64,000 nt of DNA from Larkinella humicola (GCF_008727875.1 NZ_VTWS01000002.1:372001-436000); one strand, 5' to 3'. Shown: positions 30,526 to 39,740, numbered from the stretch's first letter. The notes: generated by a model not told the origin, from the sequence alone. Program-made: numbers and translations.

Positions 30526-30884
30526 ATAAACAACTGGAAGAAGGAAAGAAACTTCTCGAAAAGCTGGATGCATCGGGTGCTTCCATTCCGGTTGCTCTCT
30601 GGATTAATCTTCCGGATACCGAAAATTGGCGTTTATTGTTTGCCATGAAAGGTATTGATCGGGACGGATCAAGAATGGCCTACACTAAAATATACAAGGT
30701 CATCAAGGAAAATGAAATCGACCTTTCATTGGGTGATGTATCAGTCATTGATACGCATAATACGTTGTGCCGTCAATTGAAACACATGATCCATACTGAA
30801 CCCGGAATCAGTAACATTCCATTTTTTGGCAACTACATACACGGTCAGCGGTTTCCTGATTCGGTGCTTTATCGGGTAAATTGA
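30504..30884 (+). CDS. Unknown partner of the HEPN protein
   Basis: A 126-residue cytoplasmic protein I do not recognise. It starts with a helical stretch (MDTALLVNKQLEEGKKLLEKLD), then an ALWINLPDTENWRLLFAMKGID strand-rich part with Trp residues, and a C-terminal FFGNYIHGQRFPDSVLYRVN. It overlaps the HEPN gene by 22 bp in another frame, so the two are cotranslated. It does not show the GSxxRG...D signature of MNT nucleotidyltransferases that usually accompany HEPN proteins. Confidence 0.7.
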   Translation: MDTALLVNKQLEEGKKLLEKLDASGASIPVALWINLPDTENWRLLFAMKGIDRDGSRMAYTKIYKVIKENEIDLSLGDVSVIDTHNTLCRQLKHMIHTEPGISNIPFFGNYIHGQRFPDSVLYRVN

Positions 30885-30919
30885 TAGACCATACCCTATT
30901 GCCCAAACACCTGCGGTTT

Positions 30920-31480
30920 TCACAACAACAACCCATGCCAGCCTTCCCGCAACTTATTTACCGCGCGGTGCAGCAGATTGCCGACGGACTGGTAACTGAG
31001 TCCCATGACTTCAGCAATTTTATCGTTCGGCAGAGCTGCAAAAAACTTCAGGTGAACGGCTTCCTGCTGGCGGTCGGTCAGGGTTTTCAGGAGCGTATCC
31101 AGGCGGCTGCGCTGATAGGCCGATAATTCCGTTCGGATCAGTTCGTCTTCGAAGCTCTCGGACTGAAGAAAACCGTCGGCCATCCCGTCTTCAAAAGGCT
31201 CTGTTTGGCCCCTTCGGAGGGCATCTTTATACAGTTTCCGGCGTAACGATTTGAACAGATACACCCGCACATACTCCGTCTGCGCAATGTTTCGGCGGTA
31301 GGCCCAGAGTTCCACAAACAAGTCCTGTATGCAATCTTTCAGCAAATCAGCGTCGCGGGTGAACTTAAAACCGTAGTGGTGCAACGGGCGGTAGAAACGC
31401 CGGATCAGCTCTTCAAAAGCCACTTCGTCCCCCATTCGAACCTGATTCCACAGATCCGGGTCCGGTATCGTTTCTTTCAT
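30920..31480 (-). CDS. ECF RNA polymerase sigma factor (FecI type)
   Basis: A 186-residue ECF sigma-70 factor of the Bacteroidota type. Region 2 is at about 22-90 (AFEELIRRFYRPLHHYGFKFTRDADLLKDCIQDLFVELW), and region 4 at about 125-180 (LLKTLTDRQQEAVHLKFFAALPNDKIAEVMGLSYQSVGNLLHRAVNKLRE). It probably directs transcription of the fecR-susC-susD genes encoded divergently. Its gene is separated from fecR by 311 bp rather than placed upstream in one operon. Confidence 0.92.
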   Translation of the reverse strand: MKETIPDPDLWNQVRMGDEVAFEELIRRFYRPLHHYGFKFTRDADLLKDCIQDLFVELWAYRRNIAQTEYVRVYLFKSLRRKLYKDALRRGQTEPFEDGMADGFLQSESFEDELIRTELSAYQRSRLDTLLKTLTDRQQEAVHLKFFAALPNDKIAEVMGLSYQSVGNLLHRAVNKLREGWHGLLL

Positions 31481-31517
31481 ACGGACGGAGAATTAAGCAT
31501 ACAACTGAATCAGTTCA

Positions 31518-31547
31518 CGAAGATAACCCAAATGCCGTTCTTCTCAA
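31518..31547 (-). promoter_or_regulatory. Promoter of the sigma factor gene
   Basis: On the minus strand TTG (31545-31547) is exactly 19 bp before TATCTTCG (31518-31525), one mismatch from TTG-N19-TAnnTTTG. The leader is about 30 nt. Confidence 0.55.
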
Positions 31548-31607
31548 AAAGTAGTAGTTTATCCGTAAAAATTTGCAGCAAGCTGCGAAAATGAGTGACT
31601 TTCACAG

Positions 31608-31700
31608 CCCCAACCCCCTAAAGGCCGGTCGGCCGGTGCCGGGCTTTTCATCCGGCTTCTTAAGCCCGGCACCGGCCGACCGACCTTTAGGAGGTTGGGG
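31608..31700. repeat. 39-bp GC-rich hairpin in the sigma/fecR intergenic region
   Basis: Arms 31608-31646 and 31662-31700 are complementary over 39 bp with two mismatches and a 15-nt loop. Both arms contain GGTCGGCCGGTGCCGGGCTT. It is placed between two divergent genes, upstream of both promoters, not at a gene end. Confidence 0.75.
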
Positions 31701-31791
31701 GCAATTCAGCAAAAAAAGTTAACGTCCTTGGGTATGAACTCCCAAAACCGTTCTATCTACCTAAACAAGACCGGAGAACTCACCCCGTTAC

Positions 31792-32889
31792 ATGCAGGCG
31801 TATCATTCCTACAAAGCCGAAGACTTTCTGACCGACGATTCCTTCATCGCCTGGGTTTACAACCGCGACGCAGCGGCTTCGGCTTTCTGGTCCGGCTGGA
31901 TGGCGCAACCGCAGCCGAACCGGGCGGAAGCCCTGCTTGCCAAAGACATTCTGGAAGCCCTGAATCGGGCGGAAACGGAAGTGACCGAGGCCACCCTCAC
32001 GCACGAAACCGGGCAGATTTTACGGCGGGTCAGCCAGCAGTCGGAAACCCGTAAACTTCCGGTTTTTCGGAGATCCTGGTGGCTGGCGGCCGCAACCCTC
32101 CTTGTGTTGCTGGGTGCAGGCTGGCTGGTGTGGCGGATTCCCCAAAAGTCCCAACTGCTGACGAGCCTGTTGCCGGATGCGCGGCCCAAGGACGGCGTCG
32201 TGGAGCAGGCCAATCGCACCAGCAAACCGGTTCGGGTGACGTTGCCGGATGGCAGCACGGTTCGGCTCCAGCCCAACAGCCGGATTCAGCACGTCGCCGG
32301 TTTTGGACAACAGGTTCGGGCCGTCGTGCTGACGGGGGAAGCATTTTTCGACGTGGTTCCCAATCCGAAAGTGCCATTTCTGGTCTACGCCCGCGACGTG
32401 GTGACGCGCGTAGTCGGAACCAGTTTCACGGTGAAAGCCTACGACGATCTGCCGCAGGTGACGGTGGCCGTGCGAACCGGACGCGTGACGGTGTATTCCC
32501 GAAAAGAACTGGAGCAACAGCGCAACGTGGAAAAACCGGAGGTGACCGGCGTGGTGCTGACGCCCAATCAGCAGGTGGTTTTTAACGCGAAACAGGAGAT
32601 TTTTCGCAAGGAACTGGTCGAAAATCCGGCCTATATCGCTAAAAACGCCACTGCGATTTCCTTTGAATTTGACGACGTTCCGCTTACCGAAGTGTTTCGG
32701 CGCATCGAGGAAACGTACGAAATCGACATTGTATACAATGAATCCCTCCTGCAAAAATGCAGCCTGACAGCGTCCCTGACCGGTTTGTCGCTGTATGAAC
32801 AGCTTCGTTTGATCAGCAAATCGCTCCAGGGTTCCTACGAAGTAACCGATGGAAAAGTCCTCATCCTGGCAACCGGATGTGGCGAATAA
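31792..32889 (+). CDS. FecR-family anti-sigma factor
   Basis: A 365-residue single-pass inner-membrane protein. The cytoplasmic N-terminal part (1-96) should bind the sigma factor, a TM helix is at about 97-115 (WLAAATLLVLLGAGWLVW), the FecR domain follows (about 140-245, VTLPDGSTVRLQPNSRIQHV ... GEAFFDVVPNPKVPFLVY), and a DUF4974 (STN-like) domain closes it (about 285-362, FEFDDVPLTEVFRRIEETYEIDIVY). It relays the state of the downstream SusC receptor to the ECF sigma factor. Confidence 0.93.
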   Translation: MQAYHSYKAEDFLTDDSFIAWVYNRDAAASAFWSGWMAQPQPNRAEALLAKDILEALNRAETEVTEATLTHETGQILRRVSQQSETRKLPVFRRSWWLAAATLLVLLGAGWLVWRIPQKSQLLTSLLPDARPKDGVVEQANRTSKPVRVTLPDGSTVRLQPNSRIQHVAGFGQQVRAVVLTGEAFFDVVPNPKVPFLVYARDVVTRVVGTSFTVKAYDDLPQVTVAVRTGRVTVYSRKELEQQRNVEKPEVTGVVLTPNQQVVFNAKQEIFRKELVENPAYIAKNATAISFEFDDVPLTEVFRRIEETYEIDIVYNESLLQKCSLTASLTGLSLYEQLRLISKSLQGSYEVTDGKVLILATGCGE

Positions 32890-32930
32890 ACCTTAATCAG
32901 TACCAATGCGACACCTTTAGTTTATAAACC

Positions 32931-35900
32931 ATGAAAAAACGACTACCAACCCGACCGTTTGGGTCTTACCTCCGTCGGATGACGTACCTGCTCCTGCTGA
33001 TCACGGTCAGCCACGCCGGTTTTTCGTTCAACCCGGATCAGGCCACGAAAGAATTGCTCAGCCAGCGCGTCAGTTTACAACTGAAAAACAAATCGCTGAA
33101 ACAGGTTTTGGCCACGATTGAAAAGCAGGCCCAGGTCAAATTTGTTTACATCCCGCAAAACATCCGGGTCGACCGCGACCTTTCCGTGACCGCGACCAAT
33201 GAGCTGCTATCCGGTGTGCTGGAACGCCTGTTTACGCCCCTTGGCATCACGTATGAAGTAACCGAAAACCGCATCATTCTGACCAAAGGCAAGACCAGCG
33301 ACCTGCAACCCATCGAACCCGCCACCACCCTCTCGACCGTTGATCAGGCGGTTTCGGGAACGGTCTCCGACGACAAAGGCGAGGGCTTGCCGGGCGTCAG
33401 CATCACCGTCAAAGGCACCACGCAGGGAACGACCACCGACGCGCAGGGGGCATTCAAGCTCAACGTGGCCGATGGCAATGCGGTGCTGGTTTTCAGCTTC
33501 GTGGGCTATGCCAAACAGGAAATTACCGTTGGCACCCAGAGTGTCCTTACGGTTCGTTTGATGCCCGGCGACCAGACGCTGAACGAAGTGGTCGTGACCG
33601 CCCTGGGGATCAAACGCGAGAAAAAAGCGCTGACCTATGCCGCCGGTGAAATCAAAGGCAGCGATCTGGCGCAGGCCAATGTGACGAACCTGGGTACGGC
33701 TTTGTCCGGGAAAGTATCGGGAGTTCAGGTCACCTCGTCGGCGGGTGGGATGTCCGGTTCGTCGCGGATCGTGATTCGGGGCAACTCGTCGCTGTCGGGC
33801 AACTCGCAGCCGCTGTACGTGATTGACGGCGTTCCGATCGACAACTCCAACCGCCGGGCCATCAGCTCGTTTCAGTTGCAGGGCGGTCTGGACGGCGGTG
33901 ATGGTATTTCCAACATCAACCCCAACGACATCGAATCCATGACCATCCTGAAAGGCCCCAACGGTGCGGCTTTGTACGGTCAGTTGGGTGCCAACGGGGT
34001 GGTGATTATCACGACCAAATCCGGTCGGCGGAATCGGCGGCCTTCCATTCAGTACAGCGGCAGTTATTCCGTCGGCAACGCGCTCGTCAAACCGGATTAT
34101 CAGAACGAATACGGACAGGGTTACAACGGCCAGTTTACGTTTTACCGGCAGGCCAACGGCGTCGTTGTACCATTCAATGCAGCATTAACGGGTGGTGTGC
34201 CTAAGCTCAGTGCGGGCCGGAATCCGACGACACGCGGAAGCTGGGGACCTAAAATGCAGGGGCAAACCGTCGAAGACATGTGGGGTGATACGGTGAGTTA
34301 TTCGCCCATTGCTGACCCCTATTCGGCTTTTTTCCGTCCGGAAAAACAGGCCATGAATACCGTGAGCGTCGATGGCGGGGGGGAGAAAGTGAACTATTAT
34401 TTTTCGCTGACCAACCTGACCAACGACGGTTTTACGCCCACCAACAAGCTGAACCGTAACTCGGTGACGGTAAAACTTTCGGCGGACATTGCCAAAGGAC
34501 TGAACCTGGATACGAAAGTCAATTACGTCAACCAGTTTGTGAATAACCGCCCGTATGTGGGTGACGACGGTCTGAACCCGGTTTACCGGTTTTTGTACGT
34601 TCCCCGTAGCCTGAACATGGACGGTTTGAAGCGGTATGAATACTCGGCCAAGGACATTCGCTATTCGCAGGACCTCGGCGGCAACGGGTATTTTGTCGGC
34701 GGTGAGAAAATCTTTGAGAGTAATTCCGTGACATCCAACCCGTTCTGGACCATCAACAACACGCACAACGAAGATACCCGCGACCGCATCATTGCCTACG
34801 CCAAGCTCAATTACGAGTTTATGAAGGGCGTCAACCTGCAGGTGCGCTACGGAACGGATTTGTATTACGAACGCCAGTATGGCTGGAAAGCCGTCGGAAC
34901 GCGGATCTCGCAAACCGGGGATGTGTTTGAGAATGTGGAGTTTAGCAAAACCGAAAACGTGGACGCCTTGCTGATGATCAACAAAGAAGTCGGCGACTTT
35001 TCAATCAACGCCAACTTCGGGGCGAATCACCTGAGCAACAAATACCGGATTACGGGCAATACCGGCACGCAATTGAGCATACCGGGCTTGTATGCCGTGG
35101 GTCGGACGGTGTTGAACACGCCCCGGCTGGGGGTTTCCGAATCCATCATCAACTCGGTGTATGGGCAGGCCAGCGTCGGTTTCCGCAATTACCTGTTCCT
35201 CGACGTCTCGGCACGAAACGACTGGTCGTCGACCTTACCAATCTCCAACAGCTCGTTTTTCTACCCATCGGTCGGGTTGAGTTGGGCCGTAACGGATGCG
35301 ATTCCGCTGAACATTCCGGCGCTGGATTACTTCAAACTCCGGGCTTCCTACGCGCAGGCCGGCCGTTCAGGCGATCCGTATTCGACCACGGGCTATTACG
35401 GCCTGAATGCCAACACGTTCCTGAACCAGCCGCTGGCGACCTACACCAGCACAATTGTGGACCCGAACCTGAAAAACGAACTAAAAACGTCGTACGAAGC
35501 CGGGGCGGAACTACGGTTTTTCAAAAACCGCCTGAACCTGGATTTTACGTATTATCATTCCGTAACGAGCAACCAGATTTTACCGATTGTCATCTCGCAA
35601 TCAACCGGTTACAGCAGCAAACTGACCAATGCCGGACGGATCGAGAACAAGGGAATCGAATTCCTGATTGCCGGAACGCCCATCAAACTGGCGAACGGTT
35701 TTGCGTGGGATGCCGGTTTTAACTTCTCCGCCAACCGCAACAAAGTGCTTGAACTGATCGACGGCGTGAACGAAATCGTGGTCGGTTCCGACCGCAACAT
35801 CCGGGTTGTGGCCGCGCCGGGACAACCCTACGGCCAGTTGAAAGCCGCTGATTATGCCTGGCTCAAAGATGCCAATGGTAACCGGCTGATCGATGACAAG

Positions 35901-36515
35901 GGATTGCCCATTGTCCAGAGCATCGGAACCGTATCCATCGGTAATGCCACCCCCAAATGGATTGGCGGCTTTACCAACAGCTTCTCGTTCAAAGGCTTAT
36001 CGCTGAGTAGCCTGATCGACATTCGGCAGGGTGGTCAGATTTTCTCGCAGGGACGCGTGCAGGAAGCCGCTTACGGTACGTCCAAACGGACGCTGGAAGG
36101 ACGCGAAGGCGGTTTGATTGCCGCCGGGGTGAAAGCACGCCGGGAAGGCAACCAGTGGATCAGCACGGGTCAGGCCAACGACATTCCGGTGACGGCACAG
36201 GCCTACTGGAACCGCGTGGCTTCGGACAAGGGTTTCGCGGTGGCCGAAGAATTTCTGTACGACGCCAGCTACATTGCCATTCGGGAATTGCGGCTTTCCT
36301 ACCAGCTTCCATCGGCTATTCTCAAAAACAACAAGGTGGTTCGGGGCGCATCGCTGGCAGTCTATGGCCGGAACCTGGGCTACATCGAGCGGCATACCGA
36401 CGGTTTTTCACCGGAAAATTCATCCATCAACGTCAACTCCGGAACGATGGGCATGGAACAACACTCGCTCCCGTTGCTGCGAACCATTGGTGTAGACCTC
36501 AACCTGAACTTCTGA
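32931..36515 (+). CDS. SusC/RagA-type TonB-linked outer membrane receptor with STN domain
   Basis: A 1194-residue transporter. After the signal sequence (about 1-32) comes an STN domain (48-97, SLQLKNKSLKQVLATIEKQAQVKFVY), which marks signal-transducing receptors that talk to FecR. Next are a carboxypeptidase-regulatory-like domain (about 138-215, VSGTVSDDKGEGLPGVSITVKGTTQGTTTD), the plug (LNEVVVTALGIKREKKALTYA; SGSSRIVIRGNSSLSGNSQPLYVIDGVPIDN) and a 22-strand type barrel ending LNLNF. It lies 41 bp after fecR and 25 bp before susD, so the three form an operon. The substrate is not evident. Confidence 0.96.
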   Translation: MKKRLPTRPFGSYLRRMTYLLLLITVSHAGFSFNPDQATKELLSQRVSLQLKNKSLKQVLATIEKQAQVKFVYIPQNIRVDRDLSVTATNELLSGVLERLFTPLGITYEVTENRIILTKGKTSDLQPIEPATTLSTVDQAVSGTVSDDKGEGLPGVSITVKGTTQGTTTDAQGAFKLNVADGNAVLVFSFVGYAKQEITVGTQSVLTVRLMPGDQTLNEVVVTALGIKREKKALTYAAGEIKGSDLAQANVTNLGTALSGKVSGVQVTSSAGGMSGSSRIVIRGNSSLSGNSQPLYVIDGVPIDNSNRRAISSFQLQGGLDGGDGISNINPNDIESMTILKGPNGAALYGQLGANGVVIITTKSGRRNRRPSIQYSGSYSVGNALVKPDYQNEYGQGYNGQFTFYRQANGVVVPFNAALTGGVPKLSAGRNPTTRGSWGPKMQGQTVEDMWGDTVSYSPIADPYSAFFRPEKQAMNTVSVDGGGEKVNYYFSLTNLTNDGFTPTNKLNRNSVTVKLSADIAKGLNLDTKVNYVNQFVNNRPYVGDDGLNPVYRFLYVPRSLNMDGLKRYEYSAKDIRYSQDLGGNGYFVGGEKIFESNSVTSNPFWTINNTHNEDTRDRIIAYAKLNYEFMKGVNLQVRYGTDLYYERQYGWKAVGTRISQTGDVFENVEFSKTENVDALLMINKEVGDFSINANFGANHLSNKYRITGNTGTQLSIPGLYAVGRTVLNTPRLGVSESIINSVYGQASVGFRNYLFLDVSARNDWSSTLPISNSSFFYPSVGLSWAVTDAIPLNIPALDYFKLRASYAQAGRSGDPYSTTGYYGLNANTFLNQPLATYTSTIVDPNLKNELKTSYEAGAELRFFKNRLNLDFTYYHSVTSNQILPIVISQSTGYSSKLTNAGRIENKGIEFLIAGTPIKLANGFAWDAGFNFSANRNKVLELIDGVNEIVVGSDRNIRVVAAPGQPYGQLKAADYAWLKDANGNRLIDDKGLPIVQSIGTVSIGNATPKWIGGFTNSFSFKGLSLSSLIDIRQGGQIFSQGRVQEAAYGTSKRTLEGREGGLIAAGVKARREGNQWISTGQANDIPVTAQAYWNRVASDKGFAVAEEFLYDASYIAIRELRLSYQLPSAILKNNKVVRGASLAVYGRNLGYIERHTDGFSPENSSINVNSGTMGMEQHSLPLLRTIGVDLNLNF

Positions 36516-36540
36516 TCGGAACCCAAACGGCATCACAATC

Positions 36541-38043
36541 ATGAAACGATTCTCTAAAAAAATACGCTTTTCGGTACTGGGTTTGCTCCTGACGGCATCG
36601 GCCTGTACCAACAACTTCGAGGAAATCAACATCTCTCCCACCCAGCCCCGCAGCGTTCCGGCCGAGTACCTGTATTCGCAGGCGCAACTCAGCGGTTTTC
36701 TGGCCGATGGCACCAACTGGTGGCAGGTCGGTTCGTGGGTACAGCAGTGGGCAAGCGGCTCATTATCAGCCCCTTCGCAGTATCTCGAAGACCGCGATAT
36801 TTACGAAACCAACAACTGGACGGCCCATTATGAACTCATTAAGAATCTGTCGCAGATTCGGAATCAACTCCTGAAAGGCCAGGAAGCTACGCCCACCGGC
36901 CGGACGAAACTGGCCATTGCCAAAATTACGGAGATTTATTTCTGGCAACGCATGACCGATTTCTGGGGCGACATTCCGTATACCCAGGCCGGTTTGCCCG
37001 ACGACAACCTGATCCTGCTGCCGAAATATGACAAGCAGGAAGACATTTACAAATCCCTCATCACGGAGCTGGATGCGGCTGTCGCCCAACTGACGGCCAC
37101 GGATGTGTCGTATGGCAACGCGGATTTTGTGTACAAGGGCGATGTTACCAAATGGCGCAAGTTTGCCAACTCGCTGAAACTCCGGATGGGCATGCGGCTC
37201 CGTTTTGCCGATGCCGCCCTGGCCCGCAAAACCGTCGAAGAAGCTCTGAAAGCTCCGTTGATCGAAAGCAACGCCGACAACGGGGCCATGCCGACGGTGA
37301 CGCAGGACGGCAATCCGTTTGGTTACCACCCGATTATTGGCGGTTACAATGGTAGCAAGGAATTGAACCAGATGGGGGCTCCGTTTATCGATATGCTGCT
37401 GGCGAAGAACGATCCGCGTCTGCCGCGCATTGCCGAGCCAACCGAAAACTCGAAAAAAGCTGGCAAACCGATTTACCGGGGCCTGGGCGTTGCCCTGGGC
37501 GGAAGTGTCATCATCAACCGCGACGACTATTCGTACGGTAACATTGCCATTTACAACGACCGGAAAGCCACCTTCCCGTACGTTTTTCTGGCGTATTCCG
37601 ACAACCTGTTTTTCAAGGCCGAAGCGGCCTTGCTGGGCTGGGGCGGACTGACGCCGGCGCAGGCTGAAGGCTTTTACCAGGCCGCCATTCGGGCCACGAT
37701 GCAGATTCAGCCGTATGCCATCGCCGAAACCGCCATTACGGAATACATTGGTCGGGAAGGTAAACTGACGGGCACCGAGGAACAGCAGTTGGAGCAGATC
37801 ATGAACCAGAAGTGGATCAGCCTGTTCATGCGGCATTACGAAGCCTATGCCGAATGGCGACGCACGGGCTACCCCAAACTGAAACCCGGTCCGAATCCCG
37901 GCACGACCAACGGCCAGATTCCGCGCCGGGGGGTGTACTCCAGCACCGAGCGGCTCCGAAATGCCACCAACTACAACGAGGCTTCGTCGAGAATGGCCAA
38001 CGGCGATACGTATTTGAGCAAGGTCTGGTGGGATAAGCGGTAA
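36541..38043 (+). CDS. SusD/RagB-type lipoprotein (SusD-like 2 group)
   Basis: A 500-residue surface lipoprotein: LLLTASAC lipobox with Cys22, then the SusD-like pattern beginning NNFEEINISPTQPRSVPAEYLYSQAQLSGFLADGTNWWQ and the closing WRRTGYPKLKP segment seen in this subgroup. It forms the lid of the SusC transporter and binds ligand. No glycoside hydrolase is adjacent, so this does not look like a full polysaccharide utilisation locus; peptide or other ligands are possible. Confidence 0.93.
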   Translation: MKRFSKKIRFSVLGLLLTASACTNNFEEINISPTQPRSVPAEYLYSQAQLSGFLADGTNWWQVGSWVQQWASGSLSAPSQYLEDRDIYETNNWTAHYELIKNLSQIRNQLLKGQEATPTGRTKLAIAKITEIYFWQRMTDFWGDIPYTQAGLPDDNLILLPKYDKQEDIYKSLITELDAAVAQLTATDVSYGNADFVYKGDVTKWRKFANSLKLRMGMRLRFADAALARKTVEEALKAPLIESNADNGAMPTVTQDGNPFGYHPIIGGYNGSKELNQMGAPFIDMLLAKNDPRLPRIAEPTENSKKAGKPIYRGLGVALGGSVIINRDDYSYGNIAIYNDRKATFPYVFLAYSDNLFFKAEAALLGWGGLTPAQAEGFYQAAIRATMQIQPYAIAETAITEYIGREGKLTGTEEQQLEQIMNQKWISLFMRHYEAYAEWRRTGYPKLKPGPNPGTTNGQIPRRGVYSSTERLRNATNYNEASSRMANGDTYLSKVWWDKR

Positions 38044-38068
38044 TCTTTCTTTGAGAGTAAAGAGCATT

Positions 38069-38112
38069 GACAAGAGAGTAGAGACGTTTCGCGCAGTCTT
38101 TACTCTCTTGTC
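38069..38112 (+). terminator. Hairpin terminator after susD
   Basis: A 17-bp stem (38069-38085 / 38096-38112, one G-U pair) with a 10-nt loop is followed by the T-rich TCTTTTCTTTTGTCTT. The words GTCTCTTGTCTTTTGTC also occur in the gap at 14951-15035. Confidence 0.7.
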
Positions 38113-38139
38113 TCTTTTCTTTTGTCTTAAAACCCTTTT

Positions 38140-38147
38140 TATCTTTG
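38140..38147 (+). promoter_or_regulatory. -7 element for the LytTR regulator gene
   Basis: TATCTTTG fits TAnnTTTG; a TTTG at 38121-38124 is 15 bp upstream, shorter than usual. The start codon used is 25 bp downstream. Confidence 0.4.
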
Positions 38148-38171
38148 CGTTCAGGTTAACAACTCCGGAAT

Positions 38172-38975
38172 TTGAACGCGGTTTTTCACAGGAAACGATG
38201 GGTCTGGCTGGTGTATCTCCTCATCGCGTTGACCGTGGTGCTGGTGACGAACGATACGCCGTTCCGCGAGCGAATCTGGCTGCCGAGTTTCTACACCGAT
38301 GTGCTGTTCGCCCTGGCCTACACCTTTGCCATAGGCTGGTACCTGAACCGGGTGACGGAAAAACTGAATCAAAAATACCCCTGGACCACCAACCGACCGA
38401 ACCGGGTCCGGTGGCAGGTGCTTTGGGGCATTGCAATCCCCCTGCTCGTTCTGGTGGTTCTGGAGGTCGTTTACGTCCGGTTTTTCCTGCAACTGCGCCC
38501 GAATTTTAGCTCCCTTTTTCTGACCGAATTACCCCTCTCCGCCACGTTCTTGTTGCTGCTGAACATGCTGCATTCACTGGTTTCGCTGCCCGCTCCCGCC
38601 CAGCCGATCCCGCTTCCGGTTTTGGAAAAACCGCAGATGGCACCGTCGTTTCTGGTCAGCACAGGACACACCCAAAAACCGGTGTTGATGGATGACATTG
38701 CCTACTTTATCATCCTCGACAAAGTGGTTTATCTGGTCAGCATCCGACAGGAAAAATTTGTGGTGTGGGAAACGCTGGACGAGGTCATGGAGAAGGTCGA
38801 TGCCACCCGGTTTTTCAAGCTGAATCGCCAGGTCATCGCCCAGATTCGCAGCATCGAGTCCGTCGAACAGACGCCTACCCGAAAACTGCTCGTGACGCTC
38901 TGCCCGCCCATTCCGGAAGCGGTGTATGTCTCCAAAGACCGGGCCACGGTTTTTCTGACGTGGCTGGGGAAATAG
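38172..38975 (+). CDS. Membrane-anchored LytTR-domain transcription regulator
   Basis: A 267-residue protein with four predicted TM helices in the first ~140 residues (WVWLVYLLIALTVVLV; TDVLFALAYTFAIGWYL; WGIAIPLLVLVVLEVVYV; LPLSATFLLLLNMLHSLV) and a C-terminal LytTR DNA-binding domain (about 175-267, DDIAYFIILDKVVYLVSIRQEKFVVWETLDEVMEKVDATRFFKLNRQVIAQIRSIESV). There is no receiver domain, so the signal must come through the membrane part. The start is uncertain; TTG 38172 gives the intact first TM. Targets are unknown; it may control the following genes. Confidence 0.82.
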   Translation: MNAVFHRKRWVWLVYLLIALTVVLVTNDTPFRERIWLPSFYTDVLFALAYTFAIGWYLNRVTEKLNQKYPWTTNRPNRVRWQVLWGIAIPLLVLVVLEVVYVRFFLQLRPNFSSLFLTELPLSATFLLLLNMLHSLVSLPAPAQPIPLPVLEKPQMAPSFLVSTGHTQKPVLMDDIAYFIILDKVVYLVSIRQEKFVVWETLDEVMEKVDATRFFKLNRQVIAQIRSIESVEQTPTRKLLVTLCPPIPEAVYVSKDRATVFLTWLGK

Positions 38976-39122
38976 CCGTCCGTTTCAGCGGCTATTTTGC
39001 CGGTTTGGGTTGCATTCTCCCTCCGAAACCCCCGCTGTGCGCCATCAGACCGGTATTTTTGCAGCGCAATTCAGACATCCCGTTCCGAACGGCCCGACTG
39101 TAAACAACACCCTCATTCGCAC

Positions 39123-39740
39123 ATGAAACAGTTTCCGACCTTCCTGAAGGCGCTTCTATGGGCTGGCTTTCTGGGAGCCGCCAGCCCGGTTTTAGCCCAG
39201 AAAACGAGCGATTCGCTCCCCCTTCGCCTGACCCTTTTTTCCGAAAGCACGTCCATTCCGTTTGCCGACGGCCTGGTTACCCAACCGCTCCATCCCGGCG
39301 TGTCGATCGGGACCGAATGGGCGTTGAAACGACGGTCAACATCCCGCCTGGTTCAGGGTCTAACCGCCGGGTATTACCATCACAAAGAAGTAGCGCAGGG
39401 CCTTTTTCTGGGTACGGATTTTCGCTATGAACGGCAATTGCCGCTTTCACTGTATGCTTCCATCGGGCTCGGCATCGGCTATCTGCATACGTTCCGAACG
39501 CAGGACGAATTCCGGCTGGAAGAGGGGCGTTATGTCCTGAAAAAAGACCGGGGGACGCCCCACGTCCTGCTTTCCGTTCCGCTGGAAATCGGGTTCCGGC
39601 TTCGTCCTGACAGCCCCCGGTCTCCCCGGATTTTTGGGCAGTATCAACCCTGGATCGAGTACCCGTTTTCTCCGGATTTCATCCCCCTCATGACGCACAC
39701 CAATCTAGCGGTTGGGTATCAATTCTTCCCTTTTCGTTAA
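39123..39740 (+). CDS. Small exported beta-barrel-like protein
   Basis: A 205-residue protein with a signal peptide (about 1-24, GFLGAASPVLAQ). The rest alternates strands with aromatic girdle residues (GVSIGTEWALKRR, LVQGLTAGYYHHKE, LFLGTDFRYERQLPLSLYASIGLGIGYLHTF) and ends NLAVGYQFFPFR with a C-terminal aromatic, as in small outer-membrane barrels. Function is unknown. An upstream extension of the frame to 38997 lacks any signal feature, so ATG 39123 is used. Confidence 0.72.
   Translation: MKQFPTFLKALLWAGFLGAASPVLAQKTSDSLPLRLTLFSESTSIPFADGLVTQPLHPGVSIGTEWALKRRSTSRLVQGLTAGYYHHKEVAQGLFLGTDFRYERQLPLSLYASIGLGIGYLHTFRTQDEFRLEEGRYVLKKDRGTPHVLLSVPLEIGFRLRPDSPRSPRIFGQYQPWIEYPFSPDFIPLMTHTNLAVGYQFFPFR

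Noticed and set aside
31792-38043. Polysaccharide utilisation locus.
   Set aside because: SusC and SusD are present, but no glycosidase, lyase or sulfatase is adjacent; the GH43 gene is 16 kb away on the other strand.
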